Source: Yoonia sp. F2084L (lineage in GTDB: Bacteria; Pseudomonadota; Alphaproteobacteria; Rhodobacterales; Rhodobacteraceae). From it: a DNA stretch of 64,000 bases. The notes beneath the pieces are model-generated. The model had not been told where the DNA came from. It saw nothing but the letters and a program-made list of their open reading frames with translations, and did no database searches. Of this stretch, positions 1 to 9,273 are shown one piece after another. Within the stretch, counting starts at the first letter, position 1. Each line of letters opens with the position of its first letter. Location of the stretch: assembly GCF_023015625.1 (NCBI RefSeq), contig NZ_JALKAH010000005.1:372001-436000 (forward strand), given 5' to 3'. Made by a program: the position numbers and the translations under genes.

Positions 1-2780
1 GCATCCTGAACATCAATTTGTGCATGGATTCCAGCACCATGTGCCGCTGTCAGTCCGAAATCGAGATTGGAAAATTGCCATTTGCCAAGCTTGTTCTTGG
101 TGACCACCACTTGATTGGCAAGCCGGTCAACAGCCCCCAATGTCGCAAAGTCCGTCATTGGGCGGGCCATGTCGCGCTGGGCGTATTTGCCAGACCAGAT
201 GGGCGATCCTGTGGCGGATTTCACAGAATAGCGGTTATTGCCCATCTCCAGCTGCCCCATCCGTTTGTTGTAGCCGTAGAACCAGACACCGGCGAGTTGC
301 GGCAGTTTGCTGTTCAGATAGAGGTTGGGCAGATAGGCATAAGCGCCTTCATGCCCCTCAACCTGTACGTAGTTGATCGCAATGATCGCCTCATAATAGT
401 CGCGGAACCCAAACAGCTTGGGCATGATTGTTGGCCGCACGCCCATTTGCTGATTGGCAAGGATCGACACCGGATGCGTGCCTTCGGGTGTGATCGACTG
501 CGGGTGCAGTTTCATGCCTGCGGGTAGACATTTTTCCAGTTCTTTGGCGTCAACTGCATGGAAGCTGAAGAAGCCGTCCAATTCACCGACCCCAAAGAAG
601 GGTGTCAGCGGCCAGTTGGCGTTTTGCGCGTAGGGGCTTTGCAGTTTGGCTGCATCTGTTGGACCCGCATCTGGTGCAATGTCACCTTCGCCGACGATTT
701 CGATGTCGGCCCCTGTCAGTCCACGCGCAGCAGCCAGACCCGAGATGGTTGCTGCTTCAACGCAGCCCGCGTTGATCCCACATCGTGTCCAGTCGCCCGC
801 GATAAAGAGGTTTTCAAACCCGGTGCCATCAGCGGGCAGGCGGTATTTTACTGATCCGGGCACGGACAGGACATAGCGTTCTGAGCCGTAGAAGTTCTCA
901 CGAAAATACTGCGCTTTGAACTTGGCTGGGCCGGTTTTGGCCCCTTCTGCAACCAGCAGGGACGTGTCGAACTTGCCGTTTTTCAGTGCGCCGGGCCACA
1001 TGCGTGTCAGGTCGTTGTTGGCCCAGTCCAGCACCCGGTCTTCAAACGTACCGGGCTCAGTCCCGGCGTCTTTGGCAGGACTACAGAAATACGCGATGGA
1101 TTTGGGACCGGGGTCTTGCCAATCCTCGCGTCCGATCAGGTCCGACATATCCGCCCAAGTGTCGAGCGGTTCAACAAAGCTGGTGATGACGGTTTTCAGG
1201 TCGGCGGGGATGTCGCCGATGTTGTGCTTGGCAACCAGATCGTTCCAACCCATTTCGGACGCGGTTTGGTTCAGCCAGAATTGGGCTGCGTGGGTGGCGA
1301 CTGTGCCAACCTTTTCGGTCATCATCTTCCAGCGGTTGCTGGCGGCGATCAGCTCTTTCGCCATATAGGGAAGCGATCCCAGCGATGCGCCCAGAATGAC
1401 CTCATCAAAGTCGGTGCCGCGTTTCAGGCTATAGGCTTTGCCTGTTGGCGCTTCTTTCTCGCATTCGAAATCGACGCCGGACTTTTCCAGCTTGGTCCCG
1501 TCAACCAGTTGATCCCAAAGCGGTTCTGACGGCCAGCAGTTGAGGTCTTTGACCACGACAAACGGGTCGTAACCCCCGGATTTTGTCGCGGCCTGCTCAA
1601 CCATGTCGATCCGGTCGATGTAGGTTTTCGTGTCATCCAGCGCCAAATGCGTGGCCGCATTGAAGAATTTGAACTTCACGCCGCGATGTTTGAGAATCTC
1701 GTAGTAGGGACCAAAGATCGTATCGCCCATGCCCGCCATCATCTTGAAGAAAAGCGAACCTTTGTAGGTGAAGGCCAGCCGCAAAAGCCCGCGAATGGCT
1801 GTGCCTGCGCCCACGCTGCGTTCGTCCGTGTTGCCGCCGGGATAGCCGAAGACGTAGTCATAGCAGCCACGGAAAACAGCCGAATAGACGGCATCGGGGC
1901 TGGCCCCGTAGTTCAGCAGCCATTGGCTGATTTCCCAGTCGTCGATGGCGTCAAAGCCGTGGCGGAAGAGTCCACTGTCCAAAGTGCCCCGGAAAAAGGC
2001 AAGCGACAGGCTGATCAGGTATTTTGCGCGCCGCGCCTCGTCCGATAGCACACCTTCGGGGAATGCCTGGTCGTCGAACCACTGCTGGGCATGATCTGCG
2101 ATGCCGCCAAGTGTTTGTGTCTGACTGTCAGTATGGTCAAAGGCATTTTTTGGCAGTGCCTTGGCATAGTCACGCAGGTGGTGCAGTGGCGAGCGGTTCT
2201 TGAGCGCGACGCCTCGCGCCTTCAGTGGTCCTTCAAAACGCGGTGGCAAAGTATGCGGGACGTCTTTTTCCAACTCTTCGAGGATTTTCTCGATAAAGCC
2301 AATCAGCGCCTCTGTGGCCATTTGGAAATAGGCAAAGGGGGTTGGCAGCACGCCGCCTGTGCCGGGGATTTCGTCGTTGGGCGGGAATTCGAGGAACCAG
2401 GGGTGGACCTCTTTCACGCCGTCTTTTTCGATCTCTTCGGCCAGAAGAAAGCGGTTCAGCCCTGTGAACGCTTTGTCCAGCGTCCCAAGCGGTGCATCAG
2501 GGCTGCGCAGACCCGTTGCGTTCAGTTGGTCATAGCAGTCGCGCATCAGACGAAAGCCGTTTTCATAGAAACCGGCCCAGATGTGTAGACCGTGTTCTTC
2601 GATCCGGCCCGCGTGCTTCATGTTGCGACCGCTGGCACCTTTGCCGCCAAGCCGCCAGCCTAGCTGATAAAGCGTGACATCATAGTCTTCCTGCCAGTTG
2701 GGTTGTTGTGTAATCGCATAGGCGGCTGTGATGGCACCGACGCCCCCGCCGATAATGGCAACTTTCTTTTTGTCAGACAC
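1..2780 (-). CDS. FAD-dependent amine oxidase/desaturase-like protein fused to an acetoacetate decarboxylase-like domain (partial)
   Basis: Read by translating the minus strand; no stop occurs before the window edge, so the C-terminus is missing (926 codons seen). The protein opens with a Rossmann FAD motif (VAIIGGGVGAITAAYAI) and a GGKGAS segment, as in the NAD(P)/FAD-binding amine-oxidase, phytoene-desaturase and hydroxysqualene-dehydroxylase families. A second FAD segment (FIAGDWTRCGINAGCVEAA) closes the first domain near residue 680. The remaining part resembles the acetoacetate-decarboxylase-like fold (for example VRPTIMPKLFGFRDYYEAI). The GTG start at 2780 is chosen because GGGAG lies about 9 nt upstream and the FAD motif follows at once. 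The gene sits 123 bp downstream of the unrecognised gene 2904-3884 on the same strand. The substrate cannot be told from sequence; a hydrophobic or isoprenoid substrate is a guess. Confidence 0.8.
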   Translation of the reverse strand, partial: MSDKKKVAIIGGGVGAITAAYAITQQPNWQEDYDVTLYQLGWRLGGKGASGRNMKHAGRIEEHGLHIWAGFYENGFRLMRDCYDQLNATGLRSPDAPLGTLDKAFTGLNRFLLAEEIEKDGVKEVHPWFLEFPPNDEIPGTGGVLPTPFAYFQMATEALIGFIEKILEELEKDVPHTLPPRFEGPLKARGVALKNRSPLHHLRDYAKALPKNAFDHTDSQTQTLGGIADHAQQWFDDQAFPEGVLSDEARRAKYLISLSLAFFRGTLDSGLFRHGFDAIDDWEISQWLLNYGASPDAVYSAVFRGCYDYVFGYPGGNTDERSVGAGTAIRGLLRLAFTYKGSLFFKMMAGMGDTIFGPYYEILKHRGVKFKFFNAATHLALDDTKTYIDRIDMVEQAATKSGGYDPFVVVKDLNCWPSEPLWDQLVDGTKLEKSGVDFECEKEAPTGKAYSLKRGTDFDEVILGASLGSLPYMAKELIAASNRWKMMTEKVGTVATHAAQFWLNQTASEMGWNDLVAKHNIGDIPADLKTVITSFVEPLDTWADMSDLIGREDWQDPGPKSIAYFCSPAKDAGTEPGTFEDRVLDWANNDLTRMWPGALKNGKFDTSLLVAEGAKTGPAKFKAQYFRENFYGSERYVLSVPGSVKYRLPADGTGFENLFIAGDWTRCGINAGCVEAATISGLAAARGLTGADIEIVGEGDIAPDAGPTDAAKLQSPYAQNANWPLTPFFGVGELDGFFSFHAVDAKELEKCLPAGMKLHPQSITPEGTHPVSILANQQMGVRPTIMPKLFGFRDYYEAIIAINYVQVEGHEGAYAYLPNLYLNSKLPQLAGVWFYGYNKRMGQLEMGNNRYSVKSATGSPIWSGKYAQRDMARPMTDFATLGAVDRLANQVVVTKNKLGKWQFSNLDFGLTAAHGAGIHAQIDVQD

Positions 2781-2814
2781 CCGTGAACACTCCCGCTTTA
2801 GCCATCTTTAAGAT

Positions 2815-2841
2815 TTGCTCGCATAGGTTGTGTGCGAGCAA
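2815..2841. repeat. Perfect 9-bp inverted repeat between two minus-strand genes
   Basis: TTGCTCGCA at 2815-2823 and its exact reverse complement TGCGAGCAA at 2833-2841 are separated by 9 nt. The repeat lies 35-61 nt upstream of the flavoprotein GTG start and downstream of the 2904-3884 stop. It is either an operator for the flavoprotein gene or a hairpin ending the upstream transcript. No long U-run follows it on the minus strand, which favours an operator. Confidence 0.5.
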
Positions 2842-2903
2842 TTTGTCAAAAGTTTTACGTGAATGCGACAGAGTTGCGTGATGCAAGTGACCATTGCACG
2901 GCA

Positions 2904-3884
2904 CTATCCGTCTTCGAAAGGGCAGGCCCAAGGCGCCGCCACCCCGATTGAGACCAGCGGGCCCCGTGTTTTCCGAGCCAGAAATCCAACATCACCGTGA
3001 TGGGCTTTGCCTGGCGATGCAGGCAATAATTGATCCGTCAGTGCGGTATAGGCCGCAACGTGGTCACCGGGGAAGTTCTTGACGCGGTCTGCGATGACTG
3101 TGTCGTGCTCAAAGATCGCCTTTGACGACAGGAGCAGCGTTAAGGTTGGCGGCACGTTTCCGTCGTGGAGCGCGTAGTTGAATTGCAGCGTTGTTTTCTG
3201 GCGCGCATCAGCAACACCCGCGTCCAACATCAGCCCTATTTCAAAGACCAATGGTTCTGCGGGCACTTCGGCCGGCGCGACCAGCTTTGGAATGGCATCG
3301 GCAAAGTCGTGATCCGTCTCGCAATACAACGTCACTTCACCCGTCTGGCTGTGATAACCCAGCATCGTAATGCGGGTGCCGCTGCCCAGATCATCAAAAA
3401 CAGGCGCAATAAGATCGGACAGCATCAGCCCTCTCAGATCAGCGGCTTCTGCGGGCACTTCGGCATAAAGCGTCGTGGCAAGCCCATCCGGGCCGCTGTG
3501 AAGCCCCAACCATGCGCCAAACCGCAGCGGGCCAGCACCTTGCACAGCACTGATCACATCACGCAAGGCGGCGGGTGGGGGTGTGCCACCGAATTGCATC
3601 ATCAGATCGCAGGCTTTTGCGACGCGGCCTGCAGGATCCTTTGCAGGGTCTTCAACCTCGGTCCGCAGTGACAGCGACGATTGGTTTGCGATGAACATCA
3701 TCTCAACCGGCGCGCCTGTATCGGTCATTTTGCTGTCTTGCCAATAGGCCCAACCGCCTGGCTGCAGCACGCCAATGTCGTGCAACGCGCGTTCAAGTGT
3801 TTCGCCGCCCTTACCAAGACGCCGCAGGTACCAGCACCAGTCTAGGTCGCCGCGGGAAGGTTGGGCAGGTGCAAGTTCAAACAT
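2904..3884 (-). CDS. Hypothetical protein, possible alpha-beta barrel enzyme
   Basis: 326 aa, preceded by AAAGG 9 nt before the ATG. I do not recognise a family with confidence. It is soluble, with no signal peptide or membrane segment. Several strand-turn-strand units alternate with helices (around LRFGAWLGLH...TTLYAEVP, TRITMLGYH...VTLYCETDH and VFEIGLML...TTLQFNYAL). That spacing is compatible with an ABBA-type aromatic prenyltransferase barrel, but this is pattern-based inference only. It is encoded just upstream of the desaturase-like flavoprotein, so a shared biosynthetic role is plausible. Confidence 0.6.
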   Translation of the reverse strand: MFELAPAQPSRGDLDWCWYLRRLGKGGETLERALHDIGVLQPGGWAYWQDSKMTDTGAPVEMMFIANQSSLSLRTEVEDPAKDPAGRVAKACDLMMQFGGTPPPAALRDVISAVQGAGPLRFGAWLGLHSGPDGLATTLYAEVPAEAADLRGLMLSDLIAPVFDDLGSGTRITMLGYHSQTGEVTLYCETDHDFADAIPKLVAPAEVPAEPLVFEIGLMLDAGVADARQKTTLQFNYALHDGNVPPTLTLLLSSKAIFEHDTVIADRVKNFPGDHVAAYTALTDQLLPASPGKAHHGDVGFLARKTRGPLVSIGVAAPWACPFEDG

Positions 3885-4040
3885 GGAAAAGAGCCTTTAC
3901 TCGTAAATGTGCGATCAGCGATTTTACCCAGCTTAAACTGGATTGTGATCGTCAACTGTGTGACTTAACACAATCGAAACAATTTAGCGAAAATGGGGCA
4001 GATTGGTGATCTTCGTCGGGCACCGCAGGACAGAGTTGCC

Positions 4041-4574
4041 CTAGTTGCGCGTTGGGAACGCACCTTGCACAGCGATGATGTAATTGATGCACAGTGTCGG
4101 CTGCATGTTTTCATGCGGCGCACTGCCGCCCGCAAGGCCGATTGTCTTGCTGTTCAACGCTGTTTTAGGTTCGCTTTTTTGGCGATGTGTGCCGTCAGAG
4201 GCGTTCACATATGTCTTGGCCGCACCGAGTGACGCGTTTGACGGCTGATCGGTGTCAGCAGCGCTGTCAGAGACAAAGATTTCGTGCCGGTGCTCGGGCA
4301 ATTGGGTGGCGGTGAGTGCGACGCTCTCGGCCCCCATTTTCTGCCCGATGTCGCGTGGTGTCAGGCCTTGTCCATCGCCTGCATGCATCGGGACCCGTCC
4401 CCGCATATCGGGCAGGCAGAATGTTGTGCGCCCGTCGCCGCCATAGGTTGTGCCAAGGATTGCAAACAATGACTGGTTTTCGGCAATCTCCAAGGCTTGC
4501 CCATCACAAAAGGCCCAGCCCCGGGGGGCGAAGTTGCCACCGTATAGAATAATCTGACCGATCAACGGTTCCAT
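4041..4574 (-). CDS. Phage tail collar domain protein (microcystin-dependent-protein type)
   Basis: 177 aa. The N-terminal stretch MEPLIGQIILYGGNFAPRGW followed by FCDGQ and a Tyr-Gly-Gly-Asp-Gly-(R)-T-T-F-x-LPDMRGR segment is the classic tail-collar signature found in phage tail fibres and in the free-standing MdpB-like proteins of bacteria. The frame is open for 54 codons further upstream, but the ATG at 4574 is preferred because homologues begin there and AGGA lies 11 nt upstream. The C-terminus (QPTLCINYIIAVQGAFP) is also family-typical, so the protein is complete. No other phage genes are nearby, so it is probably a stand-alone gene, role unknown. Confidence 0.85.
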   Translation of the reverse strand: MEPLIGQIILYGGNFAPRGWAFCDGQALEIAENQSLFAILGTTYGGDGRTTFCLPDMRGRVPMHAGDGQGLTPRDIGQKMGAESVALTATQLPEHRHEIFVSDSAADTDQPSNASLGAAKTYVNASDGTHRQKSEPKTALNSKTIGLAGGSAPHENMQPTLCINYIIAVQGAFPTRN

Positions 4575-4730
4575 GAAAATTGCGATCCTAATATCACGCG
4601 CTTTTGCGTAGGCATGATGCACGACATGACCTAGCGTCAGTGACTTTGCGCACAGACAAACGAAAAAGTGTGGGTTGCTTGGAAACTTTCGGGCAGTTAC
4701 CGAGGACACAGTGATTGCAGGAGAATGAAC

Positions 4731-4964
4731 GTGCACAAATTTTCTATTGTTGGATTGCCGATTGTCTTGTTGCTCGCGGGTTGCGGTGGGCCGACCCCCA
4801 CCAGCCCTGCGGATCGCGCAAAGATCGAGACTTGTTGGCAGAATGCCGGAATATCCGGTGATCTATACAAGTTTTTGACGCCTGCTCAGGCGGAAGGCTT
4901 GAAAGCTGGTGGGCTTGTCTCGGAAGCTCAGGCGGCGTCGTTCAATCAGTGCATTAAATCGTAA
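4731..4964 (+). CDS. Small lipoprotein
   Basis: 77 aa with a hydrophobic signal and a lipobox (LLLAGC), so the mature chain would start at Cys and be lipid-anchored, probably to the outer membrane. The start codon is decided by the ribosome site. AGGAG at 4719-4723 is only 1 nt from the ATG at 4725 but 7 nt from the in-frame GTG at 4731, so GTG is chosen. The mature part is short (about 60 aa) with two further cysteines (ETCWQN, FNQCIKS) that could form a disulfide. The gene is divergent from the tail-collar gene. No function can be assigned. Confidence 0.7.
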   Translation: MHKFSIVGLPIVLLLAGCGGPTPTSPADRAKIETCWQNAGISGDLYKFLTPAQAEGLKAGGLVSEAQAASFNQCIKS

Positions 4965-5008
4965 ACATCGCACATCATTGGTGTGTCACGCGATTGGCAA
5001 GCCTAGGT

Positions 5009-6649
5009 CTAACCCGCTGCCCGCCCAGCGCGCCGCCCGGAGTGGATGCACCCACCAAGGAACGTCCCTTCCAGCGCGTTGTTGCCGTGATAGCCACCAC
5101 CGCCGAACCCTGCCGCTTCGCCTGCTGCAAAAAGCCCGTCGATCGTTTGGCCGCCCGGCGCAAAGACCTTTGCGTCCAGATCGGTGTGGATACCGCCCAG
5201 CGTTTTGCGTGTGACCACATGCAGCTTGACCGCGATTAGCGGGCCTTTGCTGGGGTCAAGGATTTTGTGCGGTTTCGCGGTGCGGATCAGTTTGTCGCCC
5301 AGGTAGTTCCGCGCTGTGTGGATCGCCGATATCTGCACGTCCTTGGTGAACGGGTTGTCGATTTGCGCATCCCGCGCTTCGATTTGCGCGCGCAGTTTGC
5401 CCGCGTCGATCAGGTTACCGCCAAGTTGGTTCATGCCTGTGACGAGCGTGTCGAAGTCGTTGGCGACGACAAAGTCCTCACCCTTTTCCTTGAACGCCTC
5501 AACTGCTGGCGTTGCACCCTTGCCCAACCGGGCTTGCAGAACGTCCTTCCAGCCCCCCTCTGTCAGGTCGAAGTTTTGCTCTGACCCTGACAAAGCGAAT
5601 TCCTTTTCGATAATCTTTTGGGTCAGCACAAACCACGTATGATCATGCCCTCGCCTGCAAATCTCATGCAGGGTCGACATGGTATCAAACCCCGGCATGC
5701 AGGGGGCAGGCAGCCTGTCGCCTGTTGCATCGAACCACATGGAGGACGGACCGGGCAGGATGCGGATCCCGTGGTGCGGCCAGATCGGATCCCAGTTTTG
5801 CACGCCTTCGGTGTAATGCCACATACGGTCGGTGTTGATCAGCTCCGCCCCGGCGTCTTTGACGATATCCAGCAGCAGACCATCGACGTGTTCGGGCACG
5901 CCCGACACCATCTTGTCCGGCAATGGCCCTGATTTGGAAGCATCCCAGTTGCGACGCACCAGATCGAAATTGCCGCCGATCCCGCCCGAGGTGACGATGA
6001 CCTGGGTCGCGCGGATATCGAAACTGTCGATGACGTCTCGGTTTGTCGCGGCCCCGCGCGCGGCGTTATCCGGGGCGAGGATGTCGCCGGTGATGCCAGC
6101 GATCTTGCCGTTCGTGATGTCGAACCCCGTGACGCGGTGGCGAAAGCCGAAGGTGACTTTGCCTTGATTTTCGGCCTCAAGCACGCGCTGTTCAAAGGGA
6201 CGCAGCACACCGGGTCCGGTGCCCCAAGTGATGTGAAATCGCGGCACGGAATTGCCGTGTCCATTGGCGAAGCTGCCGCCGCGCTCGGCCCAGCCGACCA
6301 CCGGAAACCAGCGCATCCCCAACTTATAAAGCCAAGGCCGCATTTCGCCTGCTGCAAAGTCCAGATAAGCCTGCGCCCATTGCCGCGGCCAGTGGTCTTC
6401 GGGGCGGTCAAACTGGGCCGAACCCATCCAGTCGTTTGTCGCCAGTGCCACACTATCTTTCACCCGCATCCGGCGCTGTTCGGGGCTGTCGATCATGAGC
6501 AAGCCACCCAACGACCAGAACGCCTGACCGCCAAGGTTCTGACGCCCTTCCTGATCAAGGATCGTGACGGTTTTGCCGCGCGCGATCAGCTCATTAGCAG
6601 CGACAAGCCCGGCCAGACCGGCCCCGATGATTACGACATCACTTTGCAT
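5009..6649 (-). CDS. FAD-binding dehydrogenase (fumarate reductase / 3-ketosteroid dehydrogenase-like)
   Basis: 546 aa. The N-terminal GAGLAG dinucleotide-binding motif (DVVIIGAGLAGLVAANELIA) and the C-terminal segment (TIDGLFAAGEAAGFGGGGYHG) match the FAD_binding_2 family of flavoprotein dehydrogenases. The C-terminus carries the conserved Gly-rich loop and NALEGTFLGGCIHSGRRAG. An ATG lies 8 codons upstream in frame, but the ATG at 6649 has GGAGG 8 nt before it and is used. No signal peptide is seen, so a cytoplasmic enzyme is likely. It is upstream of nothing obviously coupled; a crotonase and an acyl-CoA ligase are the next genes on the same strand, which hints at degradation of a cyclic or acyl substrate. 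The exact substrate is unknown. Confidence 0.85.
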   Translation of the reverse strand: MQSDVVIIGAGLAGLVAANELIARGKTVTILDQEGRQNLGGQAFWSLGGLLMIDSPEQRRMRVKDSVALATNDWMGSAQFDRPEDHWPRQWAQAYLDFAAGEMRPWLYKLGMRWFPVVGWAERGGSFANGHGNSVPRFHITWGTGPGVLRPFEQRVLEAENQGKVTFGFRHRVTGFDITNGKIAGITGDILAPDNAARGAATNRDVIDSFDIRATQVIVTSGGIGGNFDLVRRNWDASKSGPLPDKMVSGVPEHVDGLLLDIVKDAGAELINTDRMWHYTEGVQNWDPIWPHHGIRILPGPSSMWFDATGDRLPAPCMPGFDTMSTLHEICRRGHDHTWFVLTQKIIEKEFALSGSEQNFDLTEGGWKDVLQARLGKGATPAVEAFKEKGEDFVVANDFDTLVTGMNQLGGNLIDAGKLRAQIEARDAQIDNPFTKDVQISAIHTARNYLGDKLIRTAKPHKILDPSKGPLIAVKLHVVTRKTLGGIHTDLDAKVFAPGGQTIDGLFAAGEAAGFGGGGYHGNNALEGTFLGGCIHSGRRAGRAAG

Positions 6650-6712
6650 ATGAACGCCCTCCGTTGCGTTCATCTTCGCGGTGCGGGTCAGGTTGTCAAA
6701 TGGGCCGTGGCG

Positions 6713-7486
6713 TTACTTGCCTTGCCAGACAGGTTTACGCTTTTCGATAAAGGCGCGCGCGCCTTCGGCGGCGTCTGCGGTTTGCCCGATTTCGGCGATG
6801 ATACGATCATTCTCGGACCAATGAGCGGCATCGTTTTCTGCATGGGCGCGAGTGGCGATAGCCAGCGTATGACGCACGGCAAGTGGTGCGTTGGAGGCAA
6901 TATCAGCGGCAATAGAGGTGGCTGTTTGCAAAGCCTCTCCGTCATTTGTCACCCGATTGATCACGCCCCAATCTGCGGCGTCTTGTGCGCTAAAGGGTTT
7001 GCCAGTGAGCAGAATTTCATTGGCGCGCACACGCGGGATTGAGACCGGCAGGCGCACCGCACCACCGGCCCCGGGGATCAGGCCGATACGCACCTCGGGC
7101 AAGGCGAATTGCGCTGAGGTTCCGGCCACGACCATGTCGCAGGCCAGCATCATCTCGAACCCGCCAGCAAGGGCGGCACCTTCAACGGCGGCGACCACGG
7201 GTTTGGTGCGTGGGCGTTTGACGAAGCCGCCAAAGCCGTATTTGCCGAACAGGATCGTATCGCCAGCGCCACCCGCGAAAGCCTTCAGATCCATCCCTGC
7301 ACAAAACAGGGTGCCAGCCCCGGTGAGGATTGCAACACGTACGTCCGGGTCTGTTTCGACCTGATCAAAGGCCGCGCGGATGGCGTCACAGACTTCAGGG
7401 TTGATCGCGTTACGTTGATCGGGACGGTTCAGTGTGACCGTCGCGACGCCGTTTGCAGCGTGGTAGAGGACAACTTCATTGTTCAT
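6713..7486 (-). CDS. Enoyl-CoA hydratase/isomerase (crotonase family)
   Basis: 257 aa, the usual crotonase length. Oxyanion-hole elements are visible: FCAGMDLKAFAGG around residues 61-73 and EGAALAGGFEMMLACDMVVA around 101-120, followed by FALPEVRIGLIPGAGG carrying the family Glu. It would hydrate or isomerise an enoyl-CoA in the cytoplasm. AAGGA lies 8 nt before the ATG. Its start overlaps the 3' end of the acyl-CoA synthetase gene by 11 nt, so the two are co-transcribed and translationally coupled, suggesting activation then beta-oxidation of one carboxylic acid. Confidence 0.9.
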   Translation of the reverse strand: MNNEVVLYHAANGVATVTLNRPDQRNAINPEVCDAIRAAFDQVETDPDVRVAILTGAGTLFCAGMDLKAFAGGAGDTILFGKYGFGGFVKRPRTKPVVAAVEGAALAGGFEMMLACDMVVAGTSAQFALPEVRIGLIPGAGGAVRLPVSIPRVRANEILLTGKPFSAQDAADWGVINRVTNDGEALQTATSIAADIASNAPLAVRHTLAIATRAHAENDAAHWSENDRIIAEIGQTADAAEGARAFIEKRKPVWQGK

Positions 7487-9119
7487 CTTCAGCTTCCTTT
7501 TCGGCGCGCGCCCGCAGGTCGGCGCGGATAATCTTGCCAGTTGTGGTCATCGGCATATCGTCGATGAAACGGACGACACGGGGGAATTCGTAAGCGGCGA
7601 GTTTGGATTTGACGTGAGCCGCAATGTCGGACGCCAGATCGTCCGAGCCCTCAAAACCTGCCGCAAGCTGGATGTAGGCGGCCACGACAGACCCACGGAT
7701 TGGATCAGGTTTGCCAACTACGCCCGCCAATTTCACGGCGGGATGGGCCAGCAGGCAATCCTCGATCTCAGCCGGGCCAATGCGGTAGCCGCCGGAACTG
7801 ATGATGTCGTCATCGCGTCCGATGAACTGAATGCGGCCTGTAGGCGTTTTGCAGCCTTTGTCGCCGGTTAGCAGCCATCTTTCACCTGCGATTTCGATGA
7901 ATTTCGCGGCGGTGGCATCAGGGTTGTTACAGTATTCCAGAAACATCACCGGGTCGGGTGCGCGGACGGCGATGCTACCTTCCTCGCCGGTATCGCAAAG
8001 CGTGGCGCTATCTTCGTCAATGATATCAACGATATGGCCCGGGACGGCGAACCCCATGATCCCCGGTTCCGCCGGTTCCAGTGCTGCACAGGACGACACG
8101 ATCATGTTGCATTCGGTCTGGCCGTAGAATTCGTTGATCGTTGTTCCGAATACCTGCTGGCCCCATGCGATCAGTTCTTTGCCCAAGGTCTCGCCTCCGC
8201 TGGCGACCGAGCGCATGGGCACGGGCTGATCTGGTGTGTCGAGGCGCATGAGTTTAAGTGCCGTAGGCGGCAGGAAAGCGTTTTGGATGCCGTGATCGCG
8301 GATCAGATCGAATGCGGCCTTTGCGGTGAATTTCCGAAAGCGGCAGGCGACCACCGGCACACCGTGGTGCAGCGCGGGCATCAACACGTCAAGCAAGCCA
8401 CCAATCCATGCCCAATCTGCGGGCGTCCAGATTTTGTCGCCCGGTTGCGGAAAGAAATCATGGCTCATTTCGACGCCGGGCAAATGGCCCAGTAAGACGC
8501 GATGGGCGTGCAGCGCACCTTTGGGCGCGCCGGTTGTGCCAGAGGTGTAGATCAGGATCGCGGGGTCGTCGGCCTTTGTGTCGACGGGTGTGAACGCGGT
8601 TGATTGTGCTGCGCAAGCCGCATGGAGATCCTCGACACTCTCAGCAGCACCGTCGATGGAAAGCACCCGTTTCAGCGCTGGTAGCTTGTGCCTAAGGTTA
8701 CTGAGAACACGGGCCCCATCACGGTTTGTAATCACAGTGCTTGCTCCCGAATCCTGTAAGCGGTGCAAGAGTGCATCAGGGCCGAAAAGCGTGAACAGCG
8801 GCAGTGAAATACACCCGATTTTGGTGATCGCGATATGAGACACCGCTGTTTCCAAGGTCTGTGGCAGCAGTACAGCAATCCGGTCACCGCGAATGGACGT
8901 TTTCTTTAGTACATTGGCCAGTTGGTTCGACAAATCGCATAATTGGCCGAAACTGGTCTGGGTGACGCTGCCGTCCTCACCGACATCAATGATCGCGGGT
9001 TTGTCGGGGGCCTGACCTGCATGCCGGTCGCAGATATCGACGCCGATGTTGTATTGCTCAGGGATATCCCATGCAAAGCGGGCTGATGTTTCGGAGATGG
9101 TCGGGAATTTAGTCAGCAT
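7476..9119 (-). CDS. AMP-dependent acyl-CoA synthetase (acetyl/medium-chain type)
   Basis: 547 aa. It contains the AMP-binding P-loop-like motif (ILIYTSGTTGAPKGALHAH), NEFYGQTECN, LLTGDKG and the C-terminal YRIGPAEIE ... TTGKIIR segment with the catalytic Lys near residue 530. It activates a carboxylic acid as acyl-AMP and then acyl-CoA. Length and motif spacing match the short/medium-chain ACS group rather than the long-chain FadD found at 17.7-19.5 kb. It is the first gene of the pair with the crotonase. The promoter should lie in the 154-bp divergent gap shared with the response regulator. Confidence 0.9.
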   Translation of the reverse strand: MLTKFPTISETSARFAWDIPEQYNIGVDICDRHAGQAPDKPAIIDVGEDGSVTQTSFGQLCDLSNQLANVLKKTSIRGDRIAVLLPQTLETAVSHIAITKIGCISLPLFTLFGPDALLHRLQDSGASTVITNRDGARVLSNLRHKLPALKRVLSIDGAAESVEDLHAACAAQSTAFTPVDTKADDPAILIYTSGTTGAPKGALHAHRVLLGHLPGVEMSHDFFPQPGDKIWTPADWAWIGGLLDVLMPALHHGVPVVACRFRKFTAKAAFDLIRDHGIQNAFLPPTALKLMRLDTPDQPVPMRSVASGGETLGKELIAWGQQVFGTTINEFYGQTECNMIVSSCAALEPAEPGIMGFAVPGHIVDIIDEDSATLCDTGEEGSIAVRAPDPVMFLEYCNNPDATAAKFIEIAGERWLLTGDKGCKTPTGRIQFIGRDDDIISSGGYRIGPAEIEDCLLAHPAVKLAGVVGKPDPIRGSVVAAYIQLAAGFEGSDDLASDIAAHVKSKLAAYEFPRVVRFIDDMPMTTTGKIIRADLRARAEKEAEDEQ

Positions 9120-9273
9120 TTCACCTTAAGGGTCAACGATGATTACATTTCTGTCAATCTGTTCTCGCAGCGAAAACAATGCATCCAAACTGTTCACGAA
9201 AAACAGGCGCAAGAGGTGCTCCTTGTCTTAGTCTCGCCAAATTTCTGCCACCTGACAGCAGTAGCCCAAACGC

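Noticed and set aside
4041-4574. Tail-collar gene as evidence of a prophage
   Set aside because: No other phage gene lies within reach, and this family is often chromosomal and stand-alone.
6137-7042. 301-codon plus-strand open frame
   Set aside because: Antisense to the FAD dehydrogenase and crotonase genes, and no recognisable protein character.
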